Assembly: GCA_965197665.1 (NCBI GenBank)
Contig: CBDANO010000004.1
Coordinates: 62,001-126,000, forward strand
From: CBDANO01 sp965197665
Lineage (GTDB): Bacteria; Chloroflexota; Dehalococcoidia; Lucifugimonadales; UBA3495
DNA length: 64,000 nucleotides
Direction: 5' to 3'
The notes beneath the pieces were generated by a model. It saw only the letters and a list, made by a program, of their open reading frames with translations, was not told where the DNA came from and did not search any database. Below are positions 1-8,423 of this stretch, one piece after another. Each line of letters begins with the position of its first letter. Position 1 is the first letter of the stretch. The translations under genes and the position numbers were made by a program.

Positions 1-1229
1 TTGGGCCGCATACCGGACAGGGTGGAGCCGGTGATGTGAATGGCCGAGGGCATGACATCGCAGCCGTACAGGACCTCCTCCATCATCACGGGATGCAGCG
101 AAGTGGAGTCGCCCCCGGCGCGCTCGTGGTGTGTAGCGACCTGCTCGTACACTGCCGACAACAGAGCTCCGGTGCCGCAGGCGAAATCCCCGATGCGCAG
201 CCTGCCGATGGTCTCGGCGTCGGCCCAGTCCACACCGTACATCTTGGCCACGGCTAGCCGGGCCAACAGCGCGGCGGAGGCTGGTAACGTGTAGAAGGTA
301 GCCAGATACTTCCGGTCGGCGATAAGCCGTTGAAAGATGCGGCCTGTCAGGTCGTGGGCGTTGTCGACGCCGGTGGCTTCCACTTCCTGGGCAGTTTCCA
401 ACAACTCTCGCAAGATGCTAGTGGCAGCGTCTCCGGGAAGCTGCTCCAAGATGTCCTTGGCTATTGCAAAGATAGGCCAGTAGTTGATCTTCAGGATGTC
501 TTCCCAGGCCGCCAGCGCCTCACTCTGGGGATTTGCAACGTTGGGGCCGCACACCAAGCGCAGAGGTTTCACCCCTTGGTGCATCCCAGCGATGCGCTGG
601 TGAAAGACCATCGCGTTGGCGATGATGGCACAGGCCATGCGACGGGTCTGGGGAACGTCGCTCATTCCCAGCAACCGGGCAATAACAGGGGTGACATTGG
701 GGCGCAGCTTCGCCATGTCCTCCAAACGTGTGGCGGCCTGCCCAATGCCTTGCTCAAGCGTATCAGCCGCCTGCTCCACTGTTTTATGTGGGACCGACAC
801 TAAGCGGGCTATATCAGCCAGATCGCTCACTGAGCCGCCTAGCCATCCCGATTCGGGAAATCGGCTGCCGTCCTGATGAAGGACGCAGTAGGTTAGGCGT
901 GTCTCGACTAGAGCCAAACGCAGATCATAGGCGTCTTCCACAGTCTTGGGATAGCGCAGGGCTATGGCAGCCTCGACGGTGCGCGGGGCACCCTTCACGC
1001 GAAGCCCTAGTCGTTCTGAGGCATCCTTCTCCACTTCGACAGCCGGCTCATACTCAGCCTCGACGACCACCGGGGAGCGGCCCGGCGCGACGATCAGCAC
1101 GTCGGCATGGCGGCCCGGATGGTCGATGAAGGTCTGGGTGTTCTCAGAGCGGACTTCACAGCCCGGCATCATGCCTCGCAGCATCTCGCCCAGTGCGTTG
1201 TTCGCGTTCGGTTCTGTCTGTCGCGGCAT
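1..1229 (-). CDS. N6-adenine DNA methylase, C-terminus beyond the window
   Basis: Class I SAM-dependent DNA methyltransferase; 409 residues are visible and the gene continues past base 1. Motif I is DFACGTG at about residues 348-354, preceded by the FYTLPASAALLARL segment typical of HsdM-like/type IIG methylases. The NPPY motif would lie outside the window. The N-terminus (about residues 42-62) has ADVLIV and then VVVEAEYE, which resembles a PD-(D/E)XK nuclease strand pair with E-x-E instead of E-x-K, so a fused restriction-modification enzyme is possible but tentative. It is the last gene of a leftward vapB-vapC-DUF262-methylase run, 40 bp after the DUF262 gene. The ATG at 1229 is chosen because it follows an AGGT element and all downstream sequence is open. 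Confidence 0.85.
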   Translation of the reverse strand, partial: MPRQTEPNANNALGEMLRGMMPGCEVRSENTQTFIDHPGRHADVLIVAPGRSPVVVEAEYEPAVEVEKDASERLGLRVKGAPRTVEAAIALRYPKTVEDAYDLRLALVETRLTYCVLHQDGSRFPESGWLGGSVSDLADIARLVSVPHKTVEQAADTLEQGIGQAATRLEDMAKLRPNVTPVIARLLGMSDVPQTRRMACAIIANAMVFHQRIAGMHQGVKPLRLVCGPNVANPQSEALAAWEDILKINYWPIFAIAKDILEQLPGDAATSILRELLETAQEVEATGVDNAHDLTGRIFQRLIADRKYLATFYTLPASAALLARLAVAKMYGVDWADAETIGRLRIGDFACGTGALLSAVYEQVATHHERAGGDSTSLHPVMMEEVLYGCDVMPSAIHITGSTLSGMRP

Positions 1230-1269
1230 TCTACCTAGCTAGCCCACTTACTCTTACCGGATGGAAGGC

Positions 1270-3066
1270 TCACAACCCCACTTGACCGGCAAGGTCTTCG
1301 ATACGACTCCGGAGGGTGTTACGCCGCTCCTCAATGAACTTCTCGAAGTCGCTTGGTGAAAACGGGTACTTCATCAGGATGTCAATGGCGCGAGTTGAGA
1401 TGAAGTGCGACTTCAGTATCCTGACCACCTCATCTTTCCCATTGGTGGCGATAAGTTCCGGCAGGTACTCGTTGAGAAGACGATCCCTGATGACCTCGCG
1501 GTTGGTTTCACTGGTTAGGGGGGTCCGGTTGAGAATGGTGTCAATAGAGGTGCTCAGCGCGTATTCGCTCCCAAGGCTCTTAGGCACGATGTGATGGTCA
1601 TCAAGGTCGCCGTGCTGAGGAGCGTTTCCAGATATCCAGTCGCGAGCACCGTTGAGGACCAATAGGTTGAATATCCCGTTGTAGACAGACGTGCCTCGCC
1701 TCGTCTCACGCCTGAGATCGAGATTCCCAATGTCTCTTTGGAACTCGGAAATCAACCCGGGTTCGGCGCTGTCGTCTACATACCAAGTCTTGATTTCCCT
1801 GTAATCTTGAGCGGCTGTGGATTCAACTGCTCCTGAATAGCGGTTGGTGAAGACGCTGGCCCAATACCAGAGACGTAACTTTCGCTGAGCATCGAGTCTC
1901 TGTTCGGCGGGAAGCCGACCGGCTTCGACCTGCAGGGCAGCGAAGGCTGGCAGAATAGCCGCGTAGGGCAAGTATTGAGAAGAGATTGCGCCAAATTCTT
2001 GCGGGTGGCGCAGTAGATTGAGCGCTCGTTCTAGTGCCTCGACCGCTTCATGCCAGAGATTCTTGAATTCGATAGGGTCAGCAACGAGCACCTCCGACCG
2101 GAGTGTGCCGTCCGGCCCACGTACCTGCCTTGTGCTACCAGGAATCAGGTTGTATAGGTATTTTGGGGAACAGTACGCCTGGCGAAGTATAGACATCACC
2201 TGAAGCACGTACACGTTCATCCGTCCCGCGTCGGCAAACTCCAGACGAGGAGATGCATCTCTCCACAAATCCTGCCTGAGTCGAATTTCCTTTGGCCTTA
2301 AGAGGGCGTTGAGGAGGTCGAAGATATCGAGTCTAACGCCACGGCTGTTGATCTGTGTGAAGATATCGCAGACCTTATCGAGTTCAAGGTTTCGGTCCAA
2401 CTCGATATAAGAGATCTGGTACTGTTCCGTGATATCTTTCAGATGTTCGCCAAACTTCTTGGCGTTCTCCGCATGGAACGCGGCAGATTAGGCCTCAGGT
2501 CCTTCGAGTGTCTCCGCCGCTTCACGCCAGTGTTTCTCATAACCCTGTACCCAGTTAGGTAGTTCCCAGCCCCCTGCCCCGACTACAGAGAGCGGGAACA
2601 TGTGCTCCTCGAACTGGCGTGTCCGATCACTCAGCAGATTCAGCCCTCTGGGAGTCCAGTAGTATATGAAGGCGTCATCGTATGCCTCATCCATGAAGCG
2701 ATCGACCCTAATGAAGTAAAGGAATCGATTGCGGCGGCTGGGCGCGGGCTTGTTGGGTGCCATGAAAGCGTAATACATGGCGGTGAGACGCTGCTGGCCG
2801 TCCAAGACGATATCGGTTCGGCCATCGGCACCCTCAAAGCCGTAGATCGCCTCACAGGAGAGTGCCTCAAAGTTCTCGTCTTTGCCCTTCCAAAGGAGAA
2901 GGCTACCGATGTAGTAGTCGCGGAATATGGAACTCATTAGCTCTTTGATGTCCCATGGCTGCCATTCAAAGTCACGCTGGAAATCGGGGATCACGTACCG
3001 TCCCTCGCGCAAACGACCGACCATGTTGGCGAGACTTACGTGGTCGGGTTTTTGTGAGTCCTTCAT
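1270..3066 (-). pseudogene. GmrSD-like DUF262/HNH protein interrupted by an in-frame stop
   Basis: DUF262 family, related to the type IV modification-dependent restriction enzyme GmrSD. The N-terminal part (3066-2488) has IPDFQRDFEW at residues 26-35 and the nucleotide-site motif DGQQR at 89-93. The C-terminal part has INSRGVRLDIFDLLNALL and an HNH-type site DDHHIVPKS followed by LNRTPLTSETNRE. One TAA at 2488-2490 separates the halves. The reading frame is the same on both sides and the 29 codons up to 2400 are open, so restoring that codon gives about 598 residues with no other lesion. The ATG overlaps the vapC stop (ATGA), showing translational coupling. The lesion is either recent decay or an assembly error. 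A two-polypeptide product (restart at TTG 2400) is less likely. Confidence 0.85.
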
Positions 3067-3479
3067 GACGACGTACCTCCGGGATTCTCCACCAAGATTG
3101 CTCCCTGCATCCTGGCAAGTCTGCGGTCAAAGGTGTAAAGGGGCGTCGCTCCCGCCCGTTCGGCCGCTGTAAGGATCATCAAGTCCGAAAACCCGGCGCC
3201 TCCTTGCCGATAGCGATGTGCAGCTGCGGCGACGTCATCAGAATTCTCGACGACGAGACTGTCCGAAGCTGTTAGGTCCATCAATGCCTCCGCGACTCGG
3301 GGGCGCGTGAAGTGGTAGCTCCGCTCCAGTACCCAGGCAACCTCTATCATGACCTCGCGGCAGATGAAGCCAGGATCGCCGGGCGTCAACCCGCCCAGCA
3401 ACGCACGGGCAGCCTTGGCGTGTTCAGCGTCGTCGCCCACGAGGTAGCGCACAATCACATTGGTGTCAAGCGCAGTCAT
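3063..3479 (-). CDS. vapC: PIN-domain toxin, VapC family
   Basis: A 138-residue PIN-fold ribonuclease, probably a Mg2+-dependent toxin that cuts RNA when its antitoxin is lost. The acidic PIN residues are visible: Asp5 in ALDTNVIVRYL, Glu in REVMIEVAWVLE, Asp in FSDLMI and Asp in FDRRL. Length is normal for the family. Its ATG overlaps the vapB stop and its stop overlaps the next gene's ATG, so all three are coupled. A toxin directly coupled to a DUF262 restriction-type gene may serve the defence locus rather than be a free-standing module; that is an inference from spacing. Confidence 0.92.
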   Translation of the reverse strand: MTALDTNVIVRYLVGDDAEHAKAARALLGGLTPGDPGFICREVMIEVAWVLERSYHFTRPRVAEALMDLTASDSLVVENSDDVAAAAHRYRQGGAGFSDLMILTAAERAGATPLYTFDRRLARMQGAILVENPGGTSS

Positions 3480-3709
3480 CTTTCGATTGCCCCCTCTGCG
3501 ATGGCACGGTCCATGTCTTCCAAGCTCACCGGCGGGCCGTCATACTTGAGGCTACCGAACAGTCGGCTGGTGGACCGCACGGGCATTATTAGCACCCCCT
3601 CGTCCAGAATGACATAGCGGACCCTATCCCCTGCCTTCACTGCCAGCGAATCCCTGACGGCTTTGGGCAATGTGGTCTGGCCCTTCACGGTTATGCTGGA
3701 TTCAAACAT
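3476..3709 (-). CDS. vapB: AbrB/MazE-type antitoxin, VapB family
   Basis: A 77-residue protein with an N-terminal SpoVT-AbrB swapped-hairpin DNA-binding domain (SSITVKGQTTLPKAVRDSL, then AGDRVRYVILDEGVLI) and a C-terminal toxin-binding tail rich in acidic residues. It should neutralise the adjacent PIN toxin and repress the operon. An AAAGGAG ribosome site precedes the ATG by about 8 nt, and a promoter lies 43-71 bp upstream. The only oddity is the long co-directional operon behind it. Confidence 0.92.
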   Translation of the reverse strand: MFESSITVKGQTTLPKAVRDSLAVKAGDRVRYVILDEGVLIMPVRSTSRLFGSLKYDGPPVSLEDMDRAIAEGAIER

Positions 3710-3751
3710 TGAAAATGCTCCTTTACCTCAAAGAGTGGCCATTGGCCTTAC

Positions 3752-3780
3752 ATTATGGCGGTCGGTAATTCCTTTTGCAA
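3752..3780 (-). promoter_or_regulatory. sigma-70-type promoter of the vapBC-DUF262-methylase operon
   Basis: On the minus strand, TTGCAA (3775-3780) and CATAAT (3752-3757) are separated by exactly 17 bp, 5' of vapB. The -10 matches 5/6 consensus bases and the -35 matches 4/6. This is a sequence match only. Confidence 0.6.
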
Positions 3781-3834
3781 TAGTGCTAGCTTGTTTTGGT
3801 TTGAGTAGGCCGTTTCTGAGTCATGGCGATCCAT

Positions 3835-3872
3835 CCACCCAATACCACCCCCTCCACCCAATACCACCCCCT
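3835..3872. repeat. 19-bp perfect tandem repeat, two copies
   Basis: The unit CCACCCAATACCACCCCCT occurs twice head to tail (3835-3853, 3854-3872), followed by a C-rich tail. It lies in the 597-bp non-coding stretch 3710-4306, which otherwise holds the vapB promoter, a hairpin at 4073-4098 and a degenerate repeat at 4139-4196. Confidence 0.85.
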
Positions 3873-4072
3873 CCCCCCAATGCATTCGTCATTGTCTACG
3901 GGCTTTTGACCGAGCCCTCAGGCACGAGTGGTTGAGCGGCTTGTGTCGTTTGGGAAGTGGAGTGATAAAGTGAAGGCAGCGAGGGATCGGCACGTCCTGA
4001 GGAGGGTCGCGTCGCTGGGAATGCACTCGGGACCACCTCTCCTGTGCCAGAGGCTTGGCTGCACGAACGAAT

Positions 4073-4098
4073 GGCCCCTGCTCTAGAGAACAGGGGCC
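4073..4098. terminator. Terminator-like hairpin
   Basis: A perfect 8-bp stem GGCCCCTG/CAGGGGCC with a 10-nt loop (CTCTAGAGAA). The following TCGTTTCC is only weakly U-rich on the plus strand. It lies downstream of the leftward gene ending at 4307 and could end that transcript, but there is no T-run on the minus side, so factor-independent function is uncertain. Confidence 0.45.
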
Positions 4099-4138
4099 TC
4101 GTTTCCATGGGATGGGAAGCTGGCTCAGCCTACAGGTT

Positions 4139-4196
4139 CAAGGTGAGCGTCAATGTGAAAGTTCTTGATTTGTCAAGCGTGGCGGCAGAGTTGAAA
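4139..4196 (+). repeat. Degenerate direct repeat, left copy (right copy 6849-6908)
   Basis: About 58 bp starting CAAGGTGA and centred on CTTGATTTGTCAAG..TGG.GGCA recurs at 6849-6908 with roughly three quarters of positions matching by eye. The two copies point the same way and bracket the bacterial-PH and LRR lipoprotein genes, as a duplicated insertion boundary would. Confidence 0.5.
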
Positions 4197-4306
4197 CTGC
4201 GGGCAGCAGCACTAGGAGAGGCGACCCGAGGTCATCTGCTGTCTTCCATCCCATCGGGACTCACTTTGCTGGGGAGCCTGAGTAGCAAACCGGCGGGGTG
4301 GCAGGT

Positions 4307-5347
4307 CTAATCCGCGTCCGCGGTGGGAGGCGCGGCCAGATGTTGCCGGACGCAATCTACAAGACGCCGGGCTTGACCTTTGACGCCAGCTTTGTTGTTG
4401 TGGTCAAAGTAGAAACTATAAGGTTCGATTGTACTGCCTTCGAACTTGACGCCGGAGGTGATCATCCCATCGTTGTATCCGACGTCATCGATGCGGTCGT
4501 AGGGCAGTTCTATTTCCCTGGAGCCGAGCGCACCACTTCGCAACAGGAGAACCCGGCGGTCTGTAGCGACTGCGATACCCTCGTGGCCTGTCTTGCCCCC
4601 CCCACGGAAGGTGGAGACCTCGAAATCGTTGGGCAAACCCCAGCGGCCTCCCAGCCAGTACTCGATGTTCTCGTCGCCATCAAGGATCTCGTGGAGCTTC
4701 TTGCGTTCACCCTCGTACTTCTTGAGATTGGCGCCCGAGAGATTGGTAAGAAGGCGGCTAAGAAGTCCGGGATTCATTCGGCCGGCCATTGCGGAACGGT
4801 CCTGCCACTGGGCGTCAATGCGTTCAGTTTTGCTCATTCCGAAGTGTTGACCGGCGGAGGTGGGAGCGACAGTTGAGCGAGGCGCGGTCTGGAGCTGCTG
4901 CACCAGTTGGGCGAAGCGGTGGCCCGCTTCGCCGTGGATATCCCGGACTTGGAAAGGGTCGTCCTGCCCCTCCCCCATCCAGGCCCAATTATGGATACCG
5001 TTGCCGGCCACGGTCACTACTCCGACTGCGTGTTCCACTGCCGTGATGCTGGGCAATGGCATCTGAGTCACAAGTTTGTTGAGGCCCTTGTGGGCGACGA
5101 AGTGGACGCTGAGGTCGGTGACGACGGCGGCGCCCTTGAGCCTTTGCTGCCGGCTTATAAGTCCGGCGCCCTCGGCGAATGCCGACTCGGGGCCCCAAGT
5201 ACAGCCCACCAGCCCCATGATGTTTTCATCTTGGTCCAGGTAGTCGTAAATCAGCTTGCGCTCGCGGTCGTGCTTTTCCTGACCCCATGAGAAAGCCTGC
5301 TGTCCCCACTGGGCATCAACGCGGTCGCGCAGTTCTTTCGTCGCCAT
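4307..5347 (-). CDS. Tandem bacterial PH-like domain protein
   Basis: A 346-residue soluble protein made of two homologous halves. Each has a charged helical lead (KYEGERKKLHEILDGDENIE in the second, RERKLIYDYLDQDENI in the first) and a YokE-type bacterial pleckstrin-homology fold. The best PH signature is in the second half: AVATDRRVLLLRSGALGSRE, then IELPYDRIDDVGY. The first half has the degenerate equivalent VVTDLSVHFVAHKGL. No signal peptide or membrane segment is present. Such domains usually sense or scaffold; no enzymatic role is indicated. The ATG at 5347 follows AAGGAGG. Confidence 0.75.
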   Translation of the reverse strand: MATKELRDRVDAQWGQQAFSWGQEKHDRERKLIYDYLDQDENIMGLVGCTWGPESAFAEGAGLISRQQRLKGAAVVTDLSVHFVAHKGLNKLVTQMPLPSITAVEHAVGVVTVAGNGIHNWAWMGEGQDDPFQVRDIHGEAGHRFAQLVQQLQTAPRSTVAPTSAGQHFGMSKTERIDAQWQDRSAMAGRMNPGLLSRLLTNLSGANLKKYEGERKKLHEILDGDENIEYWLGGRWGLPNDFEVSTFRGGGKTGHEGIAVATDRRVLLLRSGALGSREIELPYDRIDDVGYNDGMITSGVKFEGSTIEPYSFYFDHNNKAGVKGQARRLVDCVRQHLAAPPTADAD

Positions 5348-5445
5348 GGTTTAACCTCCTTGCTGGTTGCTCCGTGCGCCGGAATCTCTCCCAGGCAAAC
5401 CACGTGCAATCCCCGCAGACTCGAGAGAAGTGGCACACCTGGGAC

Positions 5446-6660
5446 TCAACAGTTGGCCCGTTGTTCGATATATAGGTGGCGCAACCCACCCGTTAGACAC
5501 GGGAAATCATTGCCATGGATCTCAATCTCGACTTCTCGCTCAAGCATATTCCACACCTCGGAAGGTATCTCCCCGCCTAGCTGGTTTTCGTGTAGAGTCA
5601 GACTCTTCAGGTTATCGAGGTTACCCAACTCGGAAGGTATCGCACCGCTTAGCTGGTTTTCGTGTAGATTCAGACTTTCCAGGGTATCGATGTCGCCCAA
5701 CCCGGAAGGTATCTCCCCGCTCAACTGGTTTCCGGCGAGGCTCAGCGATTCCAGTCTGTAGAAGCTTCCCCACTCGGCTGGTATCTCCCCGCTCAGCTGG
5801 TTTTCGCTGAGGCTCAGACCTATTAGGGATGAGAGGTTGCCCAGCCACGGCGGTATCTCGCCGCTCAATTCGTTACCCGAAAGGCGTAACTCCTCCAGTT
5901 GGAGCAAGTTGCCCAACTCTGGTGGTATCGCCCCGCCCAACTGGGTGCCAGAGATTTCTAGGCCATACAGAAGCTTGAAGTTGCCTAGTTCAGGCGGTAT
6001 CCCCCCACTAAGCCCCTCACCACGGAGCAGCAGGTCGGAAAGGCTGGCCATATTGCCCAGCTCCGAGGGAATCCCCCCGGTCAACCCGTTCCCCTCGATC
6101 CACAAATTCGTCAGGTTGGAAAGGTTGCCCAGCTCCGGTGGAATCTCCCCGGTGAACCCGTTCCCATGGATTTGCAAATAAAGCAGGTTGGAAAGGTTGC
6201 TCAGCTCCGGTGGAATCTCCCCCCTTAAATCGACGCCATGGAAGCCGCCGGAGAGGTCCAGTATTTCCAGGGCTCCGAGGTCGCCCACCTCAGAGGGAAT
6301 CTCCCCGCTCAACTCCTGTCCAGACCCTGACCCCCCTATCCGCAACCAAATCACGCGGCCGTTGTCGTCGGTCGTGACTCCAGACCATTCGCCCAACGGC
6401 GCGTCGCTCAGCCAGTTTTCGCTGTCCTCCCAGTTTGGCCCGTCCAGCGCATTGTAGACGGTGACCAGGATTTCCCTGTCCGTTGCAGGCGAGCCCGGTG
6501 CAGGCGCACGCTCCCTCTCTGTCGCCTCGGTGGCAGGCGCAGCAGTGGTAGCATCTTCTCCAGGCGCTGCATCCCCGCCGCAGGCGGCGAGCAGGGCAAC
6601 CAGAATCAGCGCAAGAGCGCAAAGGCATAGGGGAGTGCGCCGAGTCGTCCCATGGAACAT
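5446..6660 (-). CDS. Plant-type leucine-rich-repeat lipoprotein
   Basis: A 404-residue predicted lipoprotein. The signal peptide ends in the lipobox LLAAC (Cys27), followed by a Thr/Ala/Glu/Pro-rich linker to about residue 60. An LRR cap domain (TDREILVTVYNALDGPNW...NWLSDAPLGEW) then leads into about ten 24-residue repeats of the plant-specific type, LxGxIPxxLGNLxxLxxLxLxxNxL. The C-terminus has a Cys pair (FPCL, RANC), probably a disulfide cap. The same cap plus LRR arrangement appears in the protein at 8424-12233. It is probably surface-anchored and ligand-binding. The ATG follows GGAGGTG. The repeats are also visible at DNA level. Confidence 0.85.
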   Translation of the reverse strand: MFHGTTRRTPLCLCALALILVALLAACGGDAAPGEDATTAAPATEATERERAPAPGSPATDREILVTVYNALDGPNWEDSENWLSDAPLGEWSGVTTDDNGRVIWLRIGGSGSGQELSGEIPSEVGDLGALEILDLSGGFHGVDLRGEIPPELSNLSNLLYLQIHGNGFTGEIPPELGNLSNLTNLWIEGNGLTGGIPSELGNMASLSDLLLRGEGLSGGIPPELGNFKLLYGLEISGTQLGGAIPPELGNLLQLEELRLSGNELSGEIPPWLGNLSSLIGLSLSENQLSGEIPAEWGSFYRLESLSLAGNQLSGEIPSGLGDIDTLESLNLHENQLSGAIPSELGNLDNLKSLTLHENQLGGEIPSEVWNMLEREVEIEIHGNDFPCLTGGLRHLYIEQRANC

Positions 6661-6848
6661 GTTGTCACCTCCGATTACTTAACGAGGACAGACAGGCCTG
6701 CCACTATAGCTGGTTAAGGCACATTCTCAAAACTCCGCCTTGGGTATTCTCCGGGCCTGTCCAGAATCAGCGTGTATGTGGAACGAGGAAACGTTAGGTG
6801 CTAATGGCCCTCGTCTAACGGAGCAAGCTACAGCGCCTGCTACAAAGC

Positions 6849-6908
6849 CAAGGTGAATCGGGTCGTGAAGGCTCTTGATTTTGTCAAGTGTGGTGGCATG
6901 TGTTGAAA
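6849..6908 (+). repeat. Degenerate direct repeat, right copy (left copy 4139-4196)
   Basis: Second copy of the 58-60 bp repeat. It ends immediately before the hsdR remnant, so the repeat may mark the edge of the inserted 4.2-6.8 kb block. Confidence 0.5.
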
Positions 6909-6910
6909 GG

Positions 6911-7246
6911 TACGTGAAACTGACCGAAGACGAGCAGGTGAGGTTCAAAGTGGTCAGCCAATACGTTTGCCAGGATCTAAGTGTCCCTGTCCCAGATACT
7001 CCCGTATTCCAACGTTAGCTGGGGAAAGCTCTCCATTTTCCTGAACTTCCTGATCCAGAAGCTCCCGGCGCCTGAGGAAGAGGACCTATCCAAGGGCATA
7101 CTGGAAGCCGTGGACATGGACACCTACTGGATCGCCGCCTGTGGAACAGAACGGTAGCCGACGCCTTGGGTTGGGATACCGACGAGGTATCTCCTGACGG
7201 CGAGGACACCGAGGGCGAACAAGTAGCCGCCGAAACCGAGGGATAA
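6911..7246 (+). pseudogene. hsdR: Remnant of type I restriction subunit R (hsdR), C-terminal part
   Basis: Broken plus-strand reading in at least three pieces. YVKLTEDEQVRFK (6911-6950) is the start of the HsdR helical region. From 6993 another frame reads QILPYSNVSWGKLSIFLNF, then LIQKLPAPEEEDLSKGILEA and VDMDTY, a close match to the conserved HsdR stretch LPAPxEEDLSKGILEAIDMDSY. A further shift near 7155 gives an acidic tail ending at TAA 7244-7246. The nuclease and helicase domains are gone. No intact hsdM or hsdS lies nearby. Confidence 0.75.
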
Positions 7247-7649
7247 ACACTTCATGCCAGAACGGCCGCGTTGTCACGCCCAACCACCGCTTTACAAAGC
7301 ACGCCCCCAAAGGCAAATCGGCCACCAGCCCAGCTCTAGCTTTCAGGCTCCGTCGGTGGCTAGAATGGAGTAGTAGAGTTTTCTCTTCTCGTCTGCCAGA
7401 GATCGCGGCTTGGGAACACCTAGAGATCAGAAACCGTCTCATATCATCGGAGAGCAAAGATGACTTCGAAAGGCCAACGATCAAACTATGGAACTCTACG
7501 CAACCACATCATTCCTATGTTTGTCAAGGGCGGCGAGAAGGTGTGCCACTGCGGCGGCGGAATCGTGTACCACCGGCACGAAGAGACAGCCTCAATTGGG
7601 AGCCGGGCAGGGTTAGGTCAGGAGCAGGGGTCCGCAGGACCGAAGTGAA
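7247..7649. other. Stretch without a recognisable gene
   Basis: About 400 bp between the hsdR remnant and the istB fragment. A 62-codon open frame at 7460-7648 has no recognised motif and no ribosome site. Nothing in it is supported as functional. Confidence 0.5.
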
Positions 7650-7924
7650 TCAGGAGTGGTCCGGTTCTTCCGAAGCCTGGGAGGCGGCGTTTTCCCTGCT
7701 GCGCTTGAGGCGGTAGCTGTCGCCGTTCATCTCCAGGATGTGGACGTGGTGGGTCAGGCGGTCCAGCAGCGCGCCGGTGAGACGCTCCGAGCCGAAGACC
7801 GCGGTCCACTCGTCGAAGGGCAGGTTGGTGGTGACCAGGATGGAACCCCGCTCGTAGCGCTGGCTGAACACCTCGAAGAGGAGTTCTGCCCCGGTGGGGG
7901 ACAGGGGGACGAAGCCCAGCGCAG
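7650..7924 (-). pseudogene. IstB fragment (IS21-family ATP-binding helper), C-terminal part
   Basis: The minus frame reads LGFVPLSPTGAELLFEVFSQ, RYERGSILVTTNLPFDEW and RLTGALLDRLTHHVHILEMN, ending SRENAASQASEEPDHS. This is the C-terminal half of IstB, the AAA+ partner of the IS21 transposase, including the sensor-type TTNLPFDEW segment. The Walker A half is missing: the match stops near 7924, where Cache-domain sequence begins on the other strand. A second copy of the same tail is at 17575-17690. Confidence 0.85.
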
Positions 7925-7934
7925 CTTTTCTTCA

Positions 7935-8311
7935 CCCTGGGTCGAGCCGGAGGGACAGGTGCAAGTGACGGTCCGGGCCAGCAACTTCGGCGCTCTGGGC
8001 GCCGGTGCCGGCGTTATTGAACGGGAACAGCAACTGCTGGAGGAGATTGCCCGCCAGTGATACGTCTTCATCATCGACGAGGATGGCTACACCATGGTCC
8101 ACCATAATCCGACTTTCCGAGGTCGGGAACCCAGCCTCCGTGCCGACGCCACGGGATATTTCTCCAGCGACGACTTGATGGGTGCCAACGAGTCGGGACG
8201 CTGGGTCGACTACGTACTGGTGAATCTCCCGAAACGGGTGATGATCGGCAGAAGCACACCTTGGCGGTGCGCCATTACGGGTTGCTCTTCGCGTCTGGCT
8301 GGTACGAATAG
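7935..8311 (+). pseudogene. Cache-domain sensor remnant
   Basis: The plus-strand frame contains EREQQLLEEIARQ, then an in-frame TGA (8058-8060), then YVFIIDEDGYTMVHHNP and GRWVDYVLVN. A frameshift near 8225-8250 leads to DRQKHTLAVRHYGLLFASGW ending at TAG 8309-8311. This matches the single-Cache periplasmic ligand-sensing fold (YVFIxDxxGxxxxHPNP ... GRWVDYVxxNP ... KHTxAVRHxGLLFxSGWYE). It carries at least two lesions and a missing N-terminus, so it is not functional. Confidence 0.7.
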
Positions 8312-8423
8312 CTACCAACCGCCTTGGCACCGTTCGTCTGGACGTTGATGAGGCTGTACGGGTTTTTGTGGAGGAGGTTCGTTCTTGGTCCTATCACTGG
8401 CGGGAGCTGGTCACGGCCTCGGG

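Noticed and set aside
330..803. 157-codon plus-strand open frame
   Set aside because: Antisense to the methylase, whose translation gives a clean DFACGTG motif and an uninterrupted frame.
2488..2490. Programmed recoding of the DUF262 stop codon
   Set aside because: The codon is TAA, not TGA or TAG. No selenocysteine- or pyrrolysine-type element was seen and homologues need nothing special at this position; decay or error is simpler.
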